Assembly (NCBI GenBank): GCA_051646105.1
Contig: JBOFCO010000137.1
Location: 1-21,766, forward strand
Source: JBOFCO01 sp051646105
GTDB lineage: Bacteria; Pseudomonadota; Alphaproteobacteria; Rhodobacterales; Rhodobacteraceae
DNA length: 21,766 nt
Direction of reading: 5' to 3'
The translations under genes were made by a program, and so were the position numbers. Numbering within the stretch: the first letter of the stretch is position 1; each line of letters starts with the position of its first letter. Below the pieces are notes generated by a model that had not been told where the DNA came from, searched no databases, and saw only the letters and a list, made by a program, of their open reading frames with translations. Of the stretch, positions 1-7,965 are shown piece after piece.

Positions 1-74
1 CCAGTCGCAGATGGTCGCAGGCAGGAAGTCGGCCATTTGCCGAGCATCTGTCGGCCGGATATGGCCGAAAGTAT

Positions 75-104
75 GTGACGGGCGCGTGGGAACGCGCCCG
101 TCAC
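75..104 (-). terminator. Strong hairpin terminator downstream of the DUF481 gene
   Basis: Positions 75-86 (GTGACGGGCGCG) pair perfectly with 93-104, and the T-A pair 87/92 closes a GGGA loop. Read on the minus strand, the hairpin follows the stop codon at 130-132 by 25 bases and is followed by a short T-rich stretch (ATACTTTCGG). It is therefore the likely intrinsic terminator of the outer-membrane protein gene. It could also end a plus-strand gene lying to the left of the window. Confidence 0.8.
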
Positions 105-129
105 TGTATCGGGCAGGTTTCCGACCTCG

Positions 130-960
130 TCAGAACCCGTAAACCAGCGACACGCCCAGCTTGTTGTCGGTGCGGATCGCGCGGCTTTCGTTGTATTCGG
201 TCAGATAGCTGACCCGGGTCGCGAAAGAATCGGTCATCTTGAAGTTCACGCCAAGATCGTTGTTCACGCGCAAAGCAGTATCCGATTTCAGAACATCGGT
301 ATCGTTGGTTGCGAACACATTGTCGTTGAACTTGTAGAAGAACCGCGACGAAGCGATATAGCCCGGCTCTGTCTCGCTTTCACCGATACCGTTCTTCAGA
401 TAGCTGACACCGACACCGGCCTGAACGCGCCACGTCATGTCGGGGGTGTTGATGACCCGGTATCCCGGACCAAAACCAAGGAAGGCATCAGTGCGGGTAT
501 CGGTAGCCAGCTCGGCCAGGCCGTCCGATTGCACCCGGCCCAGAATGAAGCCATAGACGCGGTCGTTGAAGTAGTAGTTGCCGTCATAGACGCCGAACAC
601 GTCTTCCTTGGTGCTGTCACCTTCAACATCGGTGTAGTCCAGCGCCATACCCAGCGTTTGCACGAAATTCCCGGATGCATGACGCAGACGCACGCCCAGC
701 GTCAGTTCGTTGCTTTCCGAATTGCCGCTTTGCCCGGTGTAGCCAAGCGATGCGCTGCCCGACAGGCCCTGACGGAATTCCGGATTGCCGAAACGGGCAC
801 GGTCCTCGGCCCGGTCGAGGTCTTCCTGGACAGCTTCCTCGATGTCGTCGAGCCGGTCATCAAGCGCGTCGGTTCCAAGCAGCTCCCCCTGCGCAAGGGC
901 GGCCGTTGCCGAGATCGAGGTAGCGGCAGCAAATGCCGCAGCGGTCAGCAGTTTGTTCAT
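130..960 (-). CDS. DUF481-family outer-membrane beta-barrel protein
   Basis: A 276-residue secreted protein. Residues 1 to about 23 form a classical signal peptide (MNKLLTAAAF, then a hydrophobic Ala/Thr stretch, with probable cleavage after ALA before QGELL). A strongly acidic helical segment follows (DALDDRLDDIEEAVQEDLD). The rest alternates polar and aromatic residues as in a beta-barrel and ends in a C-terminal Phe (LVYGF), the usual recognition signal for outer-membrane insertion. Length and pattern fit the DUF481/YdiY group, whose function is unknown. I start at 960 because AAAGGA lies a few bases upstream; an in-frame GTG at 987 is less likely. It is monocistronic, with its own terminator at 75-104. 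The DUF481 assignment is by pattern recognition. Confidence 0.85.
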   Translation of the reverse strand: MNKLLTAAAFAAATSISATAALAQGELLGTDALDDRLDDIEEAVQEDLDRAEDRARFGNPEFRQGLSGSASLGYTGQSGNSESNELTLGVRLRHASGNFVQTLGMALDYTDVEGDSTKEDVFGVYDGNYYFNDRVYGFILGRVQSDGLAELATDTRTDAFLGFGPGYRVINTPDMTWRVQAGVGVSYLKNGIGESETEPGYIASSRFFYKFNDNVFATNDTDVLKSDTALRVNNDLGVNFKMTDSFATRVSYLTEYNESRAIRTDNKLGVSLVYGF

Positions 961-1315
961 TGCATGTCCTTTCGTAAACATAACCACGCCAGAGGCAGAG
1001 ACGCGGCATCACGGCATCCGTCATGAAGCTCGCCGCTATCCGGTATCCGGCCTTGCGATTGACGCGCATTGCCTGATTCAGCCCCCGTGCACGGACAAAT
1101 GTAAAACGCATGGCACAGGTTCAAGTTCCCGACCGGCGTCACGATGGCATTGGAATTTCAGCAAGATTGTGATTTGAAATAGTTTTCGTTTGCACTAGCA
1201 GCGCTACGGCATTCGAATTAGGGAATTATTTGCCACAACCTATGGCATCATTTTTGCCGCGCAAGACGCCCTTAAGGCAAGAATTGTTGCGAAAATCACA
1301 TAGCTGCCAAAAAGC
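961..1315. other. Intergenic region between the DUF481 gene and nusB
   Basis: This 355-bp stretch has no convincing coding sequence; the short ORFs here lack ribosome binding sites. It must carry the promoter of the minus-strand DUF481 gene. A TTTACA hexamer with an 18-base gap to CTGAAT lies on the minus strand near 1080-1110 but is a weak match. Positions about 1150-1260 are clearly more AT-rich than their surroundings. I see no strong hairpin terminator behind nusB and no RNA gene. Confidence 0.5.
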
Positions 1316-1780
1316 TCAAAACGCTTCTGGCCGCACCTCGCGCGCCATGTGGTCAAGAACAGCATTGACGAATTTCGCTTCCCTGCCCTCGGGGAAAAAG
1401 GCCTTGGCAACATCGACGAACTCGGAAATTACCACCTTCGGCGGCGTTTCAGCATGGATCAATTCCGCACCGGCCGCACGGAACAGGGCGCGAAGCGTAG
1501 GGTCGATGCGATCGATGGGCCATTTTTCTACCAGCGCACGGTCGGTCATCTGATCGATGCGCGCCTGAAAATTGACCGCGGTATCGACAAGTGTACGAAA
1601 CAGGTCCAGATCACCTTCGGCCATCTCGTCTTCGTCGTAGACTGCGCCGAAGCGGTGGCTTTCGAACTCACGCACGATGGCATCGGCAGTCTGGCCGATG
1701 GCTTCCATCTGGAACAGCGCCTGCAGCGCATACAGCCGCGCCGCCGATTTCATCTGCCGTTTCTCTGCCGAACGGGTCAT
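1316..1780 (-). CDS. nusB: Transcription antitermination factor NusB
   Basis: A 154-residue all-helical RNA-binding factor. NusB binds boxA RNA with NusE (ribosomal protein S10) and supports antitermination in rRNA operons. The sequence shows the family pattern: an N-terminal RLYALQALFQME helix, the central LVEKWPIDRIDPTLRALFRAA segment and the C-terminal VVISEFVDVAKAFF...KFVNAVLDHMA region, at a length typical of NusB. I chose the ATG at 1780 (MTRSAEKRQ) because homologues start near there; the frame stays open further upstream but that part looks non-coding. An unknown conserved gene lies 115 bp upstream on the same strand and may be cotranscribed. In many alphaproteobacteria ribH precedes nusB; here it does not. 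Confidence 0.95.
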   Translation of the reverse strand: MTRSAEKRQMKSAARLYALQALFQMEAIGQTADAIVREFESHRFGAVYDEDEMAEGDLDLFRTLVDTAVNFQARIDQMTDRALVEKWPIDRIDPTLRALFRAAGAELIHAETPPKVVISEFVDVAKAFFPEGREAKFVNAVLDHMAREVRPEAF

Positions 1781-1895
1781 GCCGCCCCTGCCCCTCAATT
1801 CCTGCAATCCGCGCCACATAGCGCAGCCGGGCCAAGGGTGCCAGCGCAAAGGAAGCCCGCGCAACCGGCAGCCAGGCCGCCTGACGAGCACGCTG

Positions 1896-2477
1896 TCAGG
1901 CACTCACCCCGAAGAACCGCTCGGCGGGCAGATAGCCGGCCAGTGCCGCAGCTTCAGCCCAGCCGCGTTCCAGCGCGGTATCACCGACCAACAGCACCCG
2001 GTCGGCGGGATGGCGGGCCTCGGCGAGCATGGCGCGAATACGTTGACGTGTGACAGACCAGCCGTCATCGAGGCGGGGGGCGTGGCCAGTCACATCAACC
2101 CGGATGCCGGAAAGGTCCAGACAGGCACGGACATGATCCGGCACCAAAGGCGGCAACACCGCAATATGCCGCGCCACATCCACCTGGCCCGCCAAACGTA
2201 TCTGTCTGTCCGGTGGCAGCTGATCGACCGGGCGAAGCAGCCGCAGGGCGTTAGTCGAAAACAGGAACGCCACAAGATCCTGACCGTTCGATGCCCTGAT
2301 CCCCGCATAGGTCCGGTAGTCAAGCCCCAGTTCCCGCGCACGGGCAACACGCAACCGCACCACCTCTATCGGCAGGACCGGCAGCAGATCGGAACGCGCC
2401 TTTCGCCAGCAATGAACCCGCCAGCTTGCCCCCGGCTCTACCCCAGGGCCGCCGTTGTGCCCTATGCCTGCGGTCAT
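1896..2477 (-). CDS. Conserved alphaproteobacterial protein of unknown function (GIGHNGGP N-terminus)
   Basis: A 193-residue protein without signal peptide or membrane segment. It begins MTAGIGHNGGPGVEPG, a glycine-rich N-terminus I recognise from uncharacterised alphaproteobacterial proteins. Next come a basic segment (WRVHCWRKAR) and a conserved-looking core (LGLDYRTYAGIRASNGQDLV, then AFLFSTNALRLL). The rest is predicted alpha/beta with many Asp and Arg residues and I see no catalytic motif. The ATG at 2477 is chosen because it starts this motif and has AGGTGG upstream; the longer open frame to 2639 would overlap the kpsS start. It lies upstream of nusB on the same strand and divergent from the capsule genes. 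The function is unknown to me. Confidence 0.75.
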   Translation of the reverse strand: MTAGIGHNGGPGVEPGASWRVHCWRKARSDLLPVLPIEVVRLRVARARELGLDYRTYAGIRASNGQDLVAFLFSTNALRLLRPVDQLPPDRQIRLAGQVDVARHIAVLPPLVPDHVRACLDLSGIRVDVTGHAPRLDDGWSVTRQRIRAMLAEARHPADRVLLVGDTALERGWAEAAALAGYLPAERFFGVSA

Positions 2478-2552
2478 TTCCCACCTGCCATGTGTATATC
2501 CTGTGCCGATCTTATCTGCGCCGTGCACGTCGGCAAGCCCCTCCCCCACCAC

Positions 2553-2581
2553 TTGACCAGCGCATTGTCGGGCGGAATATG
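2553..2581 (+). promoter_or_regulatory. Possible sigma-70-type promoter for the capsule genes
   Basis: TTGACC at 2553-2558 is followed after 17 bases by AATATG at 2576-2581, about 50 bases before the kpsS start codon. The -35 box is a good match; the -10 box matches only 3 of 6 consensus positions. It lies in the 156-bp gap between two divergent genes, where a promoter is expected. This is inference from spacing and consensus only. Confidence 0.35.
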
Positions 2582-2633
2582 GTGGCCGGAAACTGGCCAA
2601 AGCCTGCATCGCTTGCGTCAGTCTGGGGAACGA

Positions 2634-3929
2634 ATGCAAACATCAGCAAGGGAAGACCGGAACTTTATGTTCCTGCAAGGCCCGCACGGCCCGTTTTTCG
2701 ACCGGCTGGCGCGGCGTCTGGAACGGCGTGGCGCGCGCTGCTGGCGTGTCGGGTTCAACCGGGGCGACCAGTTTTTCTGGTCCGATCGGGCAGGCTTCAT
2801 CGCGCATACGGGGCCGCAGGAAACATGGCTTGCCAGCTGTTCCGCGCTCATGGACCGGCTGCGGATCACTGATTTGGTGCTGTATGGCGATACCCGCCCG
2901 ATCCATGCTCTTGCCACAGCCGAAGCGCGGCGACGCGGCATAAGGGTGCATGTGTTCGAGGAAGGCTATCTGCGTCCCTATTGGGTGACATATGAACGCG
3001 GCGGATCGAACGGCAATTCCGCAGTCATGACCACCTCGCTTGCTGCCATGCGCGCGGCCCTTCCAGAAGACAGCGCCGAACTTGCCGAAGCGCCTGCCCA
3101 TTGGGGCGATATGCGCGAACACGTGTTCTATGGCGCGCTTTATCATTTCTTCGTTCTTGCGCTGAACCGGCGTTACAGCGGCTTTCGCCCGCACCGCGCG
3201 CTTGGGGTTGCGGCGGAATTCCGGCTGTATCTGCGCAAGCTGGCACTGTTGCCATGGCATGCGGCAGAACGCGCCCTGACGACGCGGAGGATCAGGGCAG
3301 GCGGCTTTCCCTATCATCTGGTGCTTCTGCAACTGGATCACGATGCCAGTTTTCGCGATCACGGCCCCTTTGCCGGAACGCCCGATTTCATCGAGGCTTG
3401 TCTGGCCGGTTTCGCGGCGGGGGCGCTTCCCGACGACCATCTGGTGTTCAAGGCCCATCCGCTGGACGATGGCCGTGTGTCGCTTCGGCGTGAAATCGCG
3501 ACCCGCGCGGCACGACATGGCATCGGCGATCGCGTACATTTCCTGCGCGGCGGCAAACTGGCGATGCTGCTTGACCGGGCCCGCAGCGCGGTAACGGTGA
3601 ATTCGACGGCGGGCCAGCAGGTTCTGTGGCGCGGACTGCCGCTTCTGGCTTTGGGACGGGCGATCTATTCCCGCCCGGAACTGGTCAACTCGACCGGGAT
3701 CGCCGAATTTTTTGCCGCACCCAATCAACCCGAGACGGAAGCCTATGCCGTGTTCAGGCGCTATCTGCTGGAAACATCGCAACTGCCGGGCGGATACTAT
3801 TCGCTGCAAAGCCGCAGGCGACTTCTGCCTTTGGCCTGCGTTCGTATGCTGGATACCGATGATCCTTATGCCGCGCTGATCCGACGCAACGCGGCACGCA
3901 AGCAACAGTTGTCGGCGCCGGGTTCCTGA
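2634..3929 (+). CDS. kpsS: Capsule polysaccharide biosynthesis protein, KpsS/LipB family (beta-Kdo transferase)
   Basis: A 431-residue cytoplasmic protein. In E. coli and Neisseria, KpsS/LipB adds the first beta-Kdo residue to phosphatidylglycerol, starting the poly-Kdo linker on which group 2 capsules are built. The family start motif FLQGPHGPFFDRLARRL lies at residues 13-29, followed by FNRGDQFFW. The conserved EEGYLRP is at 109-115, KAHPLD at 273-278 and VNSTAGQQ at 322-329, all typical of this family. The frame is open far upstream, but ATG 2634 has GGGGAA at good spacing and begins just before the conserved region, and the upstream part overlaps the opposite-strand gene. The OPX gene follows after 76 bp and kpsC overlaps that, so the three probably form one operon. 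Confidence 0.9.
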   Translation: MQTSAREDRNFMFLQGPHGPFFDRLARRLERRGARCWRVGFNRGDQFFWSDRAGFIAHTGPQETWLASCSALMDRLRITDLVLYGDTRPIHALATAEARRRGIRVHVFEEGYLRPYWVTYERGGSNGNSAVMTTSLAAMRAALPEDSAELAEAPAHWGDMREHVFYGALYHFFVLALNRRYSGFRPHRALGVAAEFRLYLRKLALLPWHAAERALTTRRIRAGGFPYHLVLLQLDHDASFRDHGPFAGTPDFIEACLAGFAAGALPDDHLVFKAHPLDDGRVSLRREIATRAARHGIGDRVHFLRGGKLAMLLDRARSAVTVNSTAGQQVLWRGLPLLALGRAIYSRPELVNSTGIAEFFAAPNQPETEAYAVFRRYLLETSQLPGGYYSLQSRRRLLPLACVRMLDTDDPYAALIRRNAARKQQLSAPGS

Positions 3930-4005
3930 GGCTGGCACCAAGCCCCCCTTTCGGATAGCCTGTCAAAAAAGAGCAGTCGATTTCCCGGCAAGAGGAACGA
4001 TACAG

Positions 4006-5136
4006 GTGATACGGACAACCTCTCGCGGGGCCAGAGTGCTGGCCCTTGTGGCGCTTGTCGCCACTGTGGCCGCCTGCGGCCTGCCCCGGTCCGGCCCGAA
4101 CAAGCGCGAGATTTTCGCAGGCTCGGTGCAGAAGGAAGGGGACAGTTTCATCGTCAGCGTCGATGACCATGTAACCCGCGCCACGGCGATAGAACCGATA
4201 CTGGCCTTTCCTGCGGCCCTGAACAATGCCGGTGTGATCGGGTCGGATACCGTGCGTCCCGGCGATGTGCTGGGCATGACCATCTGGGAAAATGTCGACG
4301 ACGGTCTGCTTGCCGTCGAAGGCGCAAATGCGACCCCTCTGGAAGAGATTCAGGTCGACGGCGATGGCTATATCTTCGTGCCCTATGCTGGCCGCATCCT
4401 TGCGGCGGGCAACTCGCCCGAAGGGCTGCGTCGCATCATCACGCAAAAGCTCGAAGCGCAGACACCTGACCCGCAGGTGACGGTAACACGGCTGGCCGGG
4501 GATGGCGCGACGGTTTCGATCATGGGCGGCGTCGGTGCGCAGGGCATCTATCCCATCGAACGGCCTACGCGCACGCTGTCCGCGATGCTGGCCAAGGCTG
4601 GCGGTGTTTCCATCGAACCGGAAATTGCGCAGATCACCGTGCTGCGCGGCAGCCAGCGCGGCAAGATCTGGCTGGCCGACCTGTACGAACATCCGCAGGC
4701 CGACATCGCCCTGCGTCCCGGCGACCGCATCATGGTCGAAGAAGATACCCGCGCCTATACCGCGCTGGGCGCGACAGGCACCCAGAACCGCATTCCGTTC
4801 ACCAGCCAGACGCTTTCCGCGATCGAGGCCATTGCGCAGGTCGGCGGGCTGTCTTCTAACCTCGCAGATCCCACTGGTGTTTTCGTGTTCCGGAATGAAC
4901 CGGAAAACATCGCCCGCAACGTGCTGGGCCGCGATGATCTGGTTGGCGACCAGCGGCTTGTCTATGTGCTGGATCTGACCCGACCCAACGGCATCTTCAT
5001 GGCGCGGGATTTCGTGATCCGCGATGACGATACGGTCTATGTCACCGAAGCCCCGTTCGTGCAGTGGCAAAAGACGCTTGCCGCCCTGACCGGATCGCTG
5101 AGCAGCGCAAACAGCGTCTCGACGCTGGCCGAATGA
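4006..5136 (+). CDS. Polysaccharide export (OPX) outer-membrane lipoprotein, Wza/KpsD/CtrA type
   Basis: A 376-residue lipoprotein that would form the outer-membrane exit channel for the capsule. The signal peptide ends in a lipobox, VAAC, with the lipidated Cys at residue 24. A polysaccharide-export domain follows (VRPGDVLGMTIWE, IQVDGDGYIFVPYAGRI, DPQVTVTRL). Two SLBB-like domains come next (VSIMGGVGAQGIYPI..LSAMLAKAGGV and LSAIEAIAQVGGL), each ending near a GDRIMV or DDTVYV strand. The C-terminal segment (FVQWQKTLAALTG) could be the amphipathic helix that spans the outer membrane in Wza. The start is GTG 4006, with AAGAGGAA upstream. It lies between kpsS and kpsC and overlaps kpsC by ATGA. 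Whether it is closer to KpsD, CtrA or Wza cannot be decided by eye, so I give no symbol. Confidence 0.92.
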   Translation: MIRTTSRGARVLALVALVATVAACGLPRSGPNKREIFAGSVQKEGDSFIVSVDDHVTRATAIEPILAFPAALNNAGVIGSDTVRPGDVLGMTIWENVDDGLLAVEGANATPLEEIQVDGDGYIFVPYAGRILAAGNSPEGLRRIITQKLEAQTPDPQVTVTRLAGDGATVSIMGGVGAQGIYPIERPTRTLSAMLAKAGGVSIEPEIAQITVLRGSQRGKIWLADLYEHPQADIALRPGDRIMVEEDTRAYTALGATGTQNRIPFTSQTLSAIEAIAQVGGLSSNLADPTGVFVFRNEPENIARNVLGRDDLVGDQRLVYVLDLTRPNGIFMARDFVIRDDDTVYVTEAPFVQWQKTLAALTGSLSSANSVSTLAE

Positions 5137-7175
5137 CAGACCGGCCCTTGCCGGAAAACTTGCCAGACCATGTGGCCGCCGGGCATTTCCGGCGGCTTCT
5201 TGTATTTTCGGGCGGCTTTCTGACCAACTCGCGCGTGCGGCGCATCCTGACGCTGACCGATCTATGCCCCCGCCTCGGCCTTCCCCGACCGGGCGACGCC
5301 GTGGCGGTCTGGGGCGCCCGACCGGCCGCGCGGCGGGGACAAAGGATGGCGAATGCAAGGGGCGTGCCGCTGGTCAGGATCGAGGATGCCCTTCTGTTCG
5401 GCATCCGCCCAGGACGTGCGGGGGGGCAACCCTTGGGCCTGCTGATCGACGACATGGGCCTGCATTACGACCCGACCCGCCCCAGTCGGCTGGAGCATAT
5501 CCTTGCCACCCATCCGCTCGACGATCCTTTGCTGCTGTCGCGTGCGTGCAACGGGATCGCGCGTCTGCGGCGGCTGCATCTGTCGAAATACAACCTTCAC
5601 GACCCCGAACTGGCCCCGCCGGAACCGGGCTACGTTCTGGTCATCGACCAGACGCAAGGCGATGCGGCGGCTGCCGGATCGGGAAGCGCAGAGTTTGCCA
5701 GGATGCTGGCCACCGCACAGGCTGAACATCCCGGCACCCCTGTCCTGATCCGCAGCCACCCTGAAACCCGCCTTGGCCTGCGTTCCGGCCATTACGGACC
5801 GGAAACACTGAAGGGGGGCATCGCCTTTGCCGATGACAGGCTTTCCCCCTGGGCTTTGCTGACGGGGGCAAAAGCGGTTTATACCATGTCCTCGCAACTG
5901 GGATTTGAAGCGATCCTTGCCGGTCATCGACCACGAGTATTCGGGCAACCTTTTTACGCTGGCTGGGGGTTGAGTACGGATCAGGTTCCAGCACCGCGCC
6001 GGGTCCGCAACCTGACCGTCGAACAGCTTTTCGCAGCTGCAATGGTCCTGTTTCCGGTGTGGTATGACCCCTGTCGAGACCGTCTGTGCCGTTTCGAGGA
6101 GGCCGTGGACCAACTGGAGGCGGAAGCCCGCGTCTACCGGCAGGATCGCGCAGGTCATATCGCGCTGCACATGCGCGCATGGAAGCGCCCGCATCTGCAA
6201 CGCTTCTTTGGACGCGAAACCCCGTTGCGGTTCGAAAGCGATCCCACCCGGGCCGTGCAGCGGGCGCAGTCGGCAGGCAAAGGCCTGATCGTCTGGGCGG
6301 GCAAGGCGGACAAAGACCTGCCCCCCGGCACCCTGCGGATCGAGGACGGCTTTCTGCGATCACGCGGCATCGGGGCAGCGCTGGTCCCGCCCCTGTCGCT
6401 GGTCGCCGATGATCTTGGCATCTACTATGACCCGACCCGCGAAAGCCGCCTTGACCGGCTGATCGCTACACGGATTGCACCAGACGAACACGCGCGCGCG
6501 GAACGGCTGATTGCACATATCGTGGCATCGGGCTTGTCAAAATACGGCCCGCTATCCGGGGCATCGCTGCCGGCACTGCCACCCGGACAACGGATCCTTG
6601 TGCCCGGGCAGGTCGAGGATGATGCGTCGATCCGCCTTGGCGCGGGGGCGGAACGCACCAACCTTGCGCTGCTGGAAAGAGTCCGCCAGGAAAACCCGCA
6701 AGCCGTTCTGATCTACAAACCCCACCCGGATGTCGAGGCGGGGCTTCGCCTCGGCGCGATTTCCGCGACCGACCTGATGCGGCTGGCCGATGTGGTGCTG
6801 CCACATGCCGATCCGGCACAGGTGCTGGCCGATGTCGACGAGGTCTGGACGATCACCTCTACACTGGGGTTCGAGGCACTGCTTCGGGGCCTGCCGGTGA
6901 CATGCCTTGGCGCGCCCTTTTATGCCGGATGGGGTTTGACCCGCGATCTTGCCCCCGTTCCGCAACATCGCCGCGCACGGCCCGACCTGGCGACGCTGGT
7001 CCATGCCTGCCTGATTGCCTATCCGCGTTATCTTGATCCGCGATCGGGCCTGCCCTGCCCGCCGGAGGTTGCCGCCGAACGTTTGTCCGAAGGCCCGGTC
7101 TTTCAGCCGCGCCGTCTTCGTCTGCTGTCACGCTTGCAAGGCTATGCTGCAGGTTATGCGCATTTGTGGCGATAG
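5133..7175 (+). CDS. kpsC: Capsule polysaccharide biosynthesis protein, KpsC/LipA family (dual-module beta-Kdo transferase)
   Basis: A 680-residue protein built from two related glycosyltransferase modules. In characterised KpsC the two modules add Kdo residues with alternating linkages to extend the poly-Kdo linker. The internal duplication is plain here: DDMGLHYDPTR at 106-116 matches DDLGIYYDPTR at 426-436, and LGFEAILAG...FYAGWGL (FYAGWGL at 274-280) matches LGFEALLRG...FYAGWGL (596-602), an offset of about 320 residues. RIEDALLFG in module one mirrors RIEDGFLRS in module two, and RSHPETRLG mirrors KPHPDVEAG. ATG 5133 overlaps the OPX stop codon as ATGA, so translation is coupled; an open extension to 5064 lies inside the OPX gene. 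The gene converges on nrdR and ends just before a strong hairpin. Confidence 0.95.
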   Translation: MTDRPLPENLPDHVAAGHFRRLLVFSGGFLTNSRVRRILTLTDLCPRLGLPRPGDAVAVWGARPAARRGQRMANARGVPLVRIEDALLFGIRPGRAGGQPLGLLIDDMGLHYDPTRPSRLEHILATHPLDDPLLLSRACNGIARLRRLHLSKYNLHDPELAPPEPGYVLVIDQTQGDAAAAGSGSAEFARMLATAQAEHPGTPVLIRSHPETRLGLRSGHYGPETLKGGIAFADDRLSPWALLTGAKAVYTMSSQLGFEAILAGHRPRVFGQPFYAGWGLSTDQVPAPRRVRNLTVEQLFAAAMVLFPVWYDPCRDRLCRFEEAVDQLEAEARVYRQDRAGHIALHMRAWKRPHLQRFFGRETPLRFESDPTRAVQRAQSAGKGLIVWAGKADKDLPPGTLRIEDGFLRSRGIGAALVPPLSLVADDLGIYYDPTRESRLDRLIATRIAPDEHARAERLIAHIVASGLSKYGPLSGASLPALPPGQRILVPGQVEDDASIRLGAGAERTNLALLERVRQENPQAVLIYKPHPDVEAGLRLGAISATDLMRLADVVLPHADPAQVLADVDEVWTITSTLGFEALLRGLPVTCLGAPFYAGWGLTRDLAPVPQHRRARPDLATLVHACLIAYPRYLDPRSGLPCPPEVAAERLSEGPVFQPRRLRLLSRLQGYAAGYAHLWR

Positions 7176-7185
7176 CAAACAAGGC

Positions 7186-7209
7186 GCGGGCGGGCAGAGG
7201 CCCGCCCGC
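7186..7209. terminator. Bidirectional hairpin between convergent kpsC and nrdR
   Basis: GCGGGCGGGC at 7186-7195 pairs perfectly with 7200-7209 around an AGAG loop. It lies 10 bases after the kpsC stop and 7 bases after the nrdR stop on the other strand. Only the minus-strand side has a modest T-rich tail (CCTTGTTTGCT), so termination is clearer for nrdR than for kpsC. Confidence 0.8.
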
Positions 7210-7216
7210 AATGCCG

Positions 7217-7684
7217 TTACTCGTCTGCCTTGTCCGAAGGGCGCAGTTCGTTCACGAACTTGTCGAAATCGTCGGCCTGCTGGAAATTGCGATAGACCGA
7301 GGCAAAGCGCACATAAGCCACGGTATCGATGCGGGCCAGCGTCTCCATGACGATTTCACCGATGACCTTTGACGGAATGTCGGTTTCACCCATGCTTTCC
7401 AGCCGACGGACAATGCCGGAAATCATCTGGTCGATGCGTTCGGGTTCAATCGGGCGCTTCTGCATGGCGATGCGGATCGACCGTTCCAGCTTGTCACGAT
7501 CGAAATCCTCGCGCTTGCCCGATGACTTGATCACAACCAGATCGCGCAACTGGACGCGTTCATAGGTGGTGAAACGTCCGCCACAGGCCGGACAGAAACG
7601 GCGACGGCGGATGGAAACGTGATCCTCGGCCGGGCGGCTGTCTTTCACTTGCGTATCGATATGTCCGCAGAAGGGGCAGCGCAT
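7217..7684 (-). CDS. nrdR: Transcriptional repressor NrdR
   Basis: A 155-residue ATP/dATP-sensing repressor of ribonucleotide reductase genes. The N-terminal zinc ribbon is complete: C3-x2-C6 (MRCPFCG) and C31-x2-C34 (FCPACGGRFTTYER), with the basic stretch SIRRRRF between them. An ATP-cone domain follows from about residue 47 (VVIKSSGKREDFDRDKLERS), and the length is typical. The start is ATG 7684 because homologues begin MRCPFCG and AAGGAAAA lies upstream; an in-frame GTG at 7708 would add only a Lys/Glu leader. In many alphaproteobacteria ribD follows nrdR, but here the downstream side is occupied by the oppositely oriented capsule genes. I saw no obvious NrdR box in the window. Confidence 0.97.
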   Translation of the reverse strand: MRCPFCGHIDTQVKDSRPAEDHVSIRRRRFCPACGGRFTTYERVQLRDLVVIKSSGKREDFDRDKLERSIRIAMQKRPIEPERIDQMISGIVRRLESMGETDIPSKVIGEIVMETLARIDTVAYVRFASVYRNFQQADDFDKFVNELRPSDKADE

Positions 7685-7890
7685 CGGCTTTTCCTTTTCC
7701 TTCGCCACCCGGTCAGGTCTTGGGGGCGTTGCATTGATTTCCCCCCATCATAGGACTGCGACCGATCTGTCGGGTAGCGGAAAATCGTCGCTACTGCATG
7801 TAGCTTGAAAAGGTGTGGCGGCGCGGACTCAGACCCTTGCCACAAGGCCGACCGACCCTTCATCGACCCTTGCGGGAAACTCCCTGCGCT

Positions 7891-7911
7891 TCTCCCCCTT
7901 CTGGGGGGGGG
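7891..7911 (+). repeat. C5/G9 hairpin with a nine-G homopolymer upstream of the dodecin gene
   Basis: CCCCC at 7894-7898, the loop TTCT and a run of nine G at 7903-7911 can form a stable hairpin 54 bases before the dodecin start codon. A homopolymer this long is prone to slippage and is not inside a gene. It could be part of the 5' untranslated region or act as an attenuator. The sequence shows the tract; any function is inference. Confidence 0.4.
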
Positions 7912-7965
7912 ACACGTGGTAACCTTCCTCCACACGCCCAAAGGGCAAACACGGAAAGGAAAAAC

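Noticed and set aside
1677..2633. Long plus-strand open frame in front of kpsS, giving a 750-residue protein
   Set aside because: It runs antisense through nusB and the GIGHNGGP gene, has low-complexity Pro/Arg composition, and kpsS homology begins only after 2634, where a ribosome site is present.
2643..3941. 432-residue minus-strand open frame
   Set aside because: It lies wholly antisense to kpsS, has no recognisable motif and is explained by high GC at third positions.
3754..5358. 534-residue minus-strand open frame
   Set aside because: It is antisense to the OPX gene and parts of kpsS and kpsC, which are clearly real; composition is typical of a shadow frame.
7813..7965. N-terminal extension of the dodecin gene from a GTG
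   Set aside because: It would include the poly-G hairpin and has unlikely composition; ATG 7966 has an excellent ribosome site and gives the normal dodecin length.
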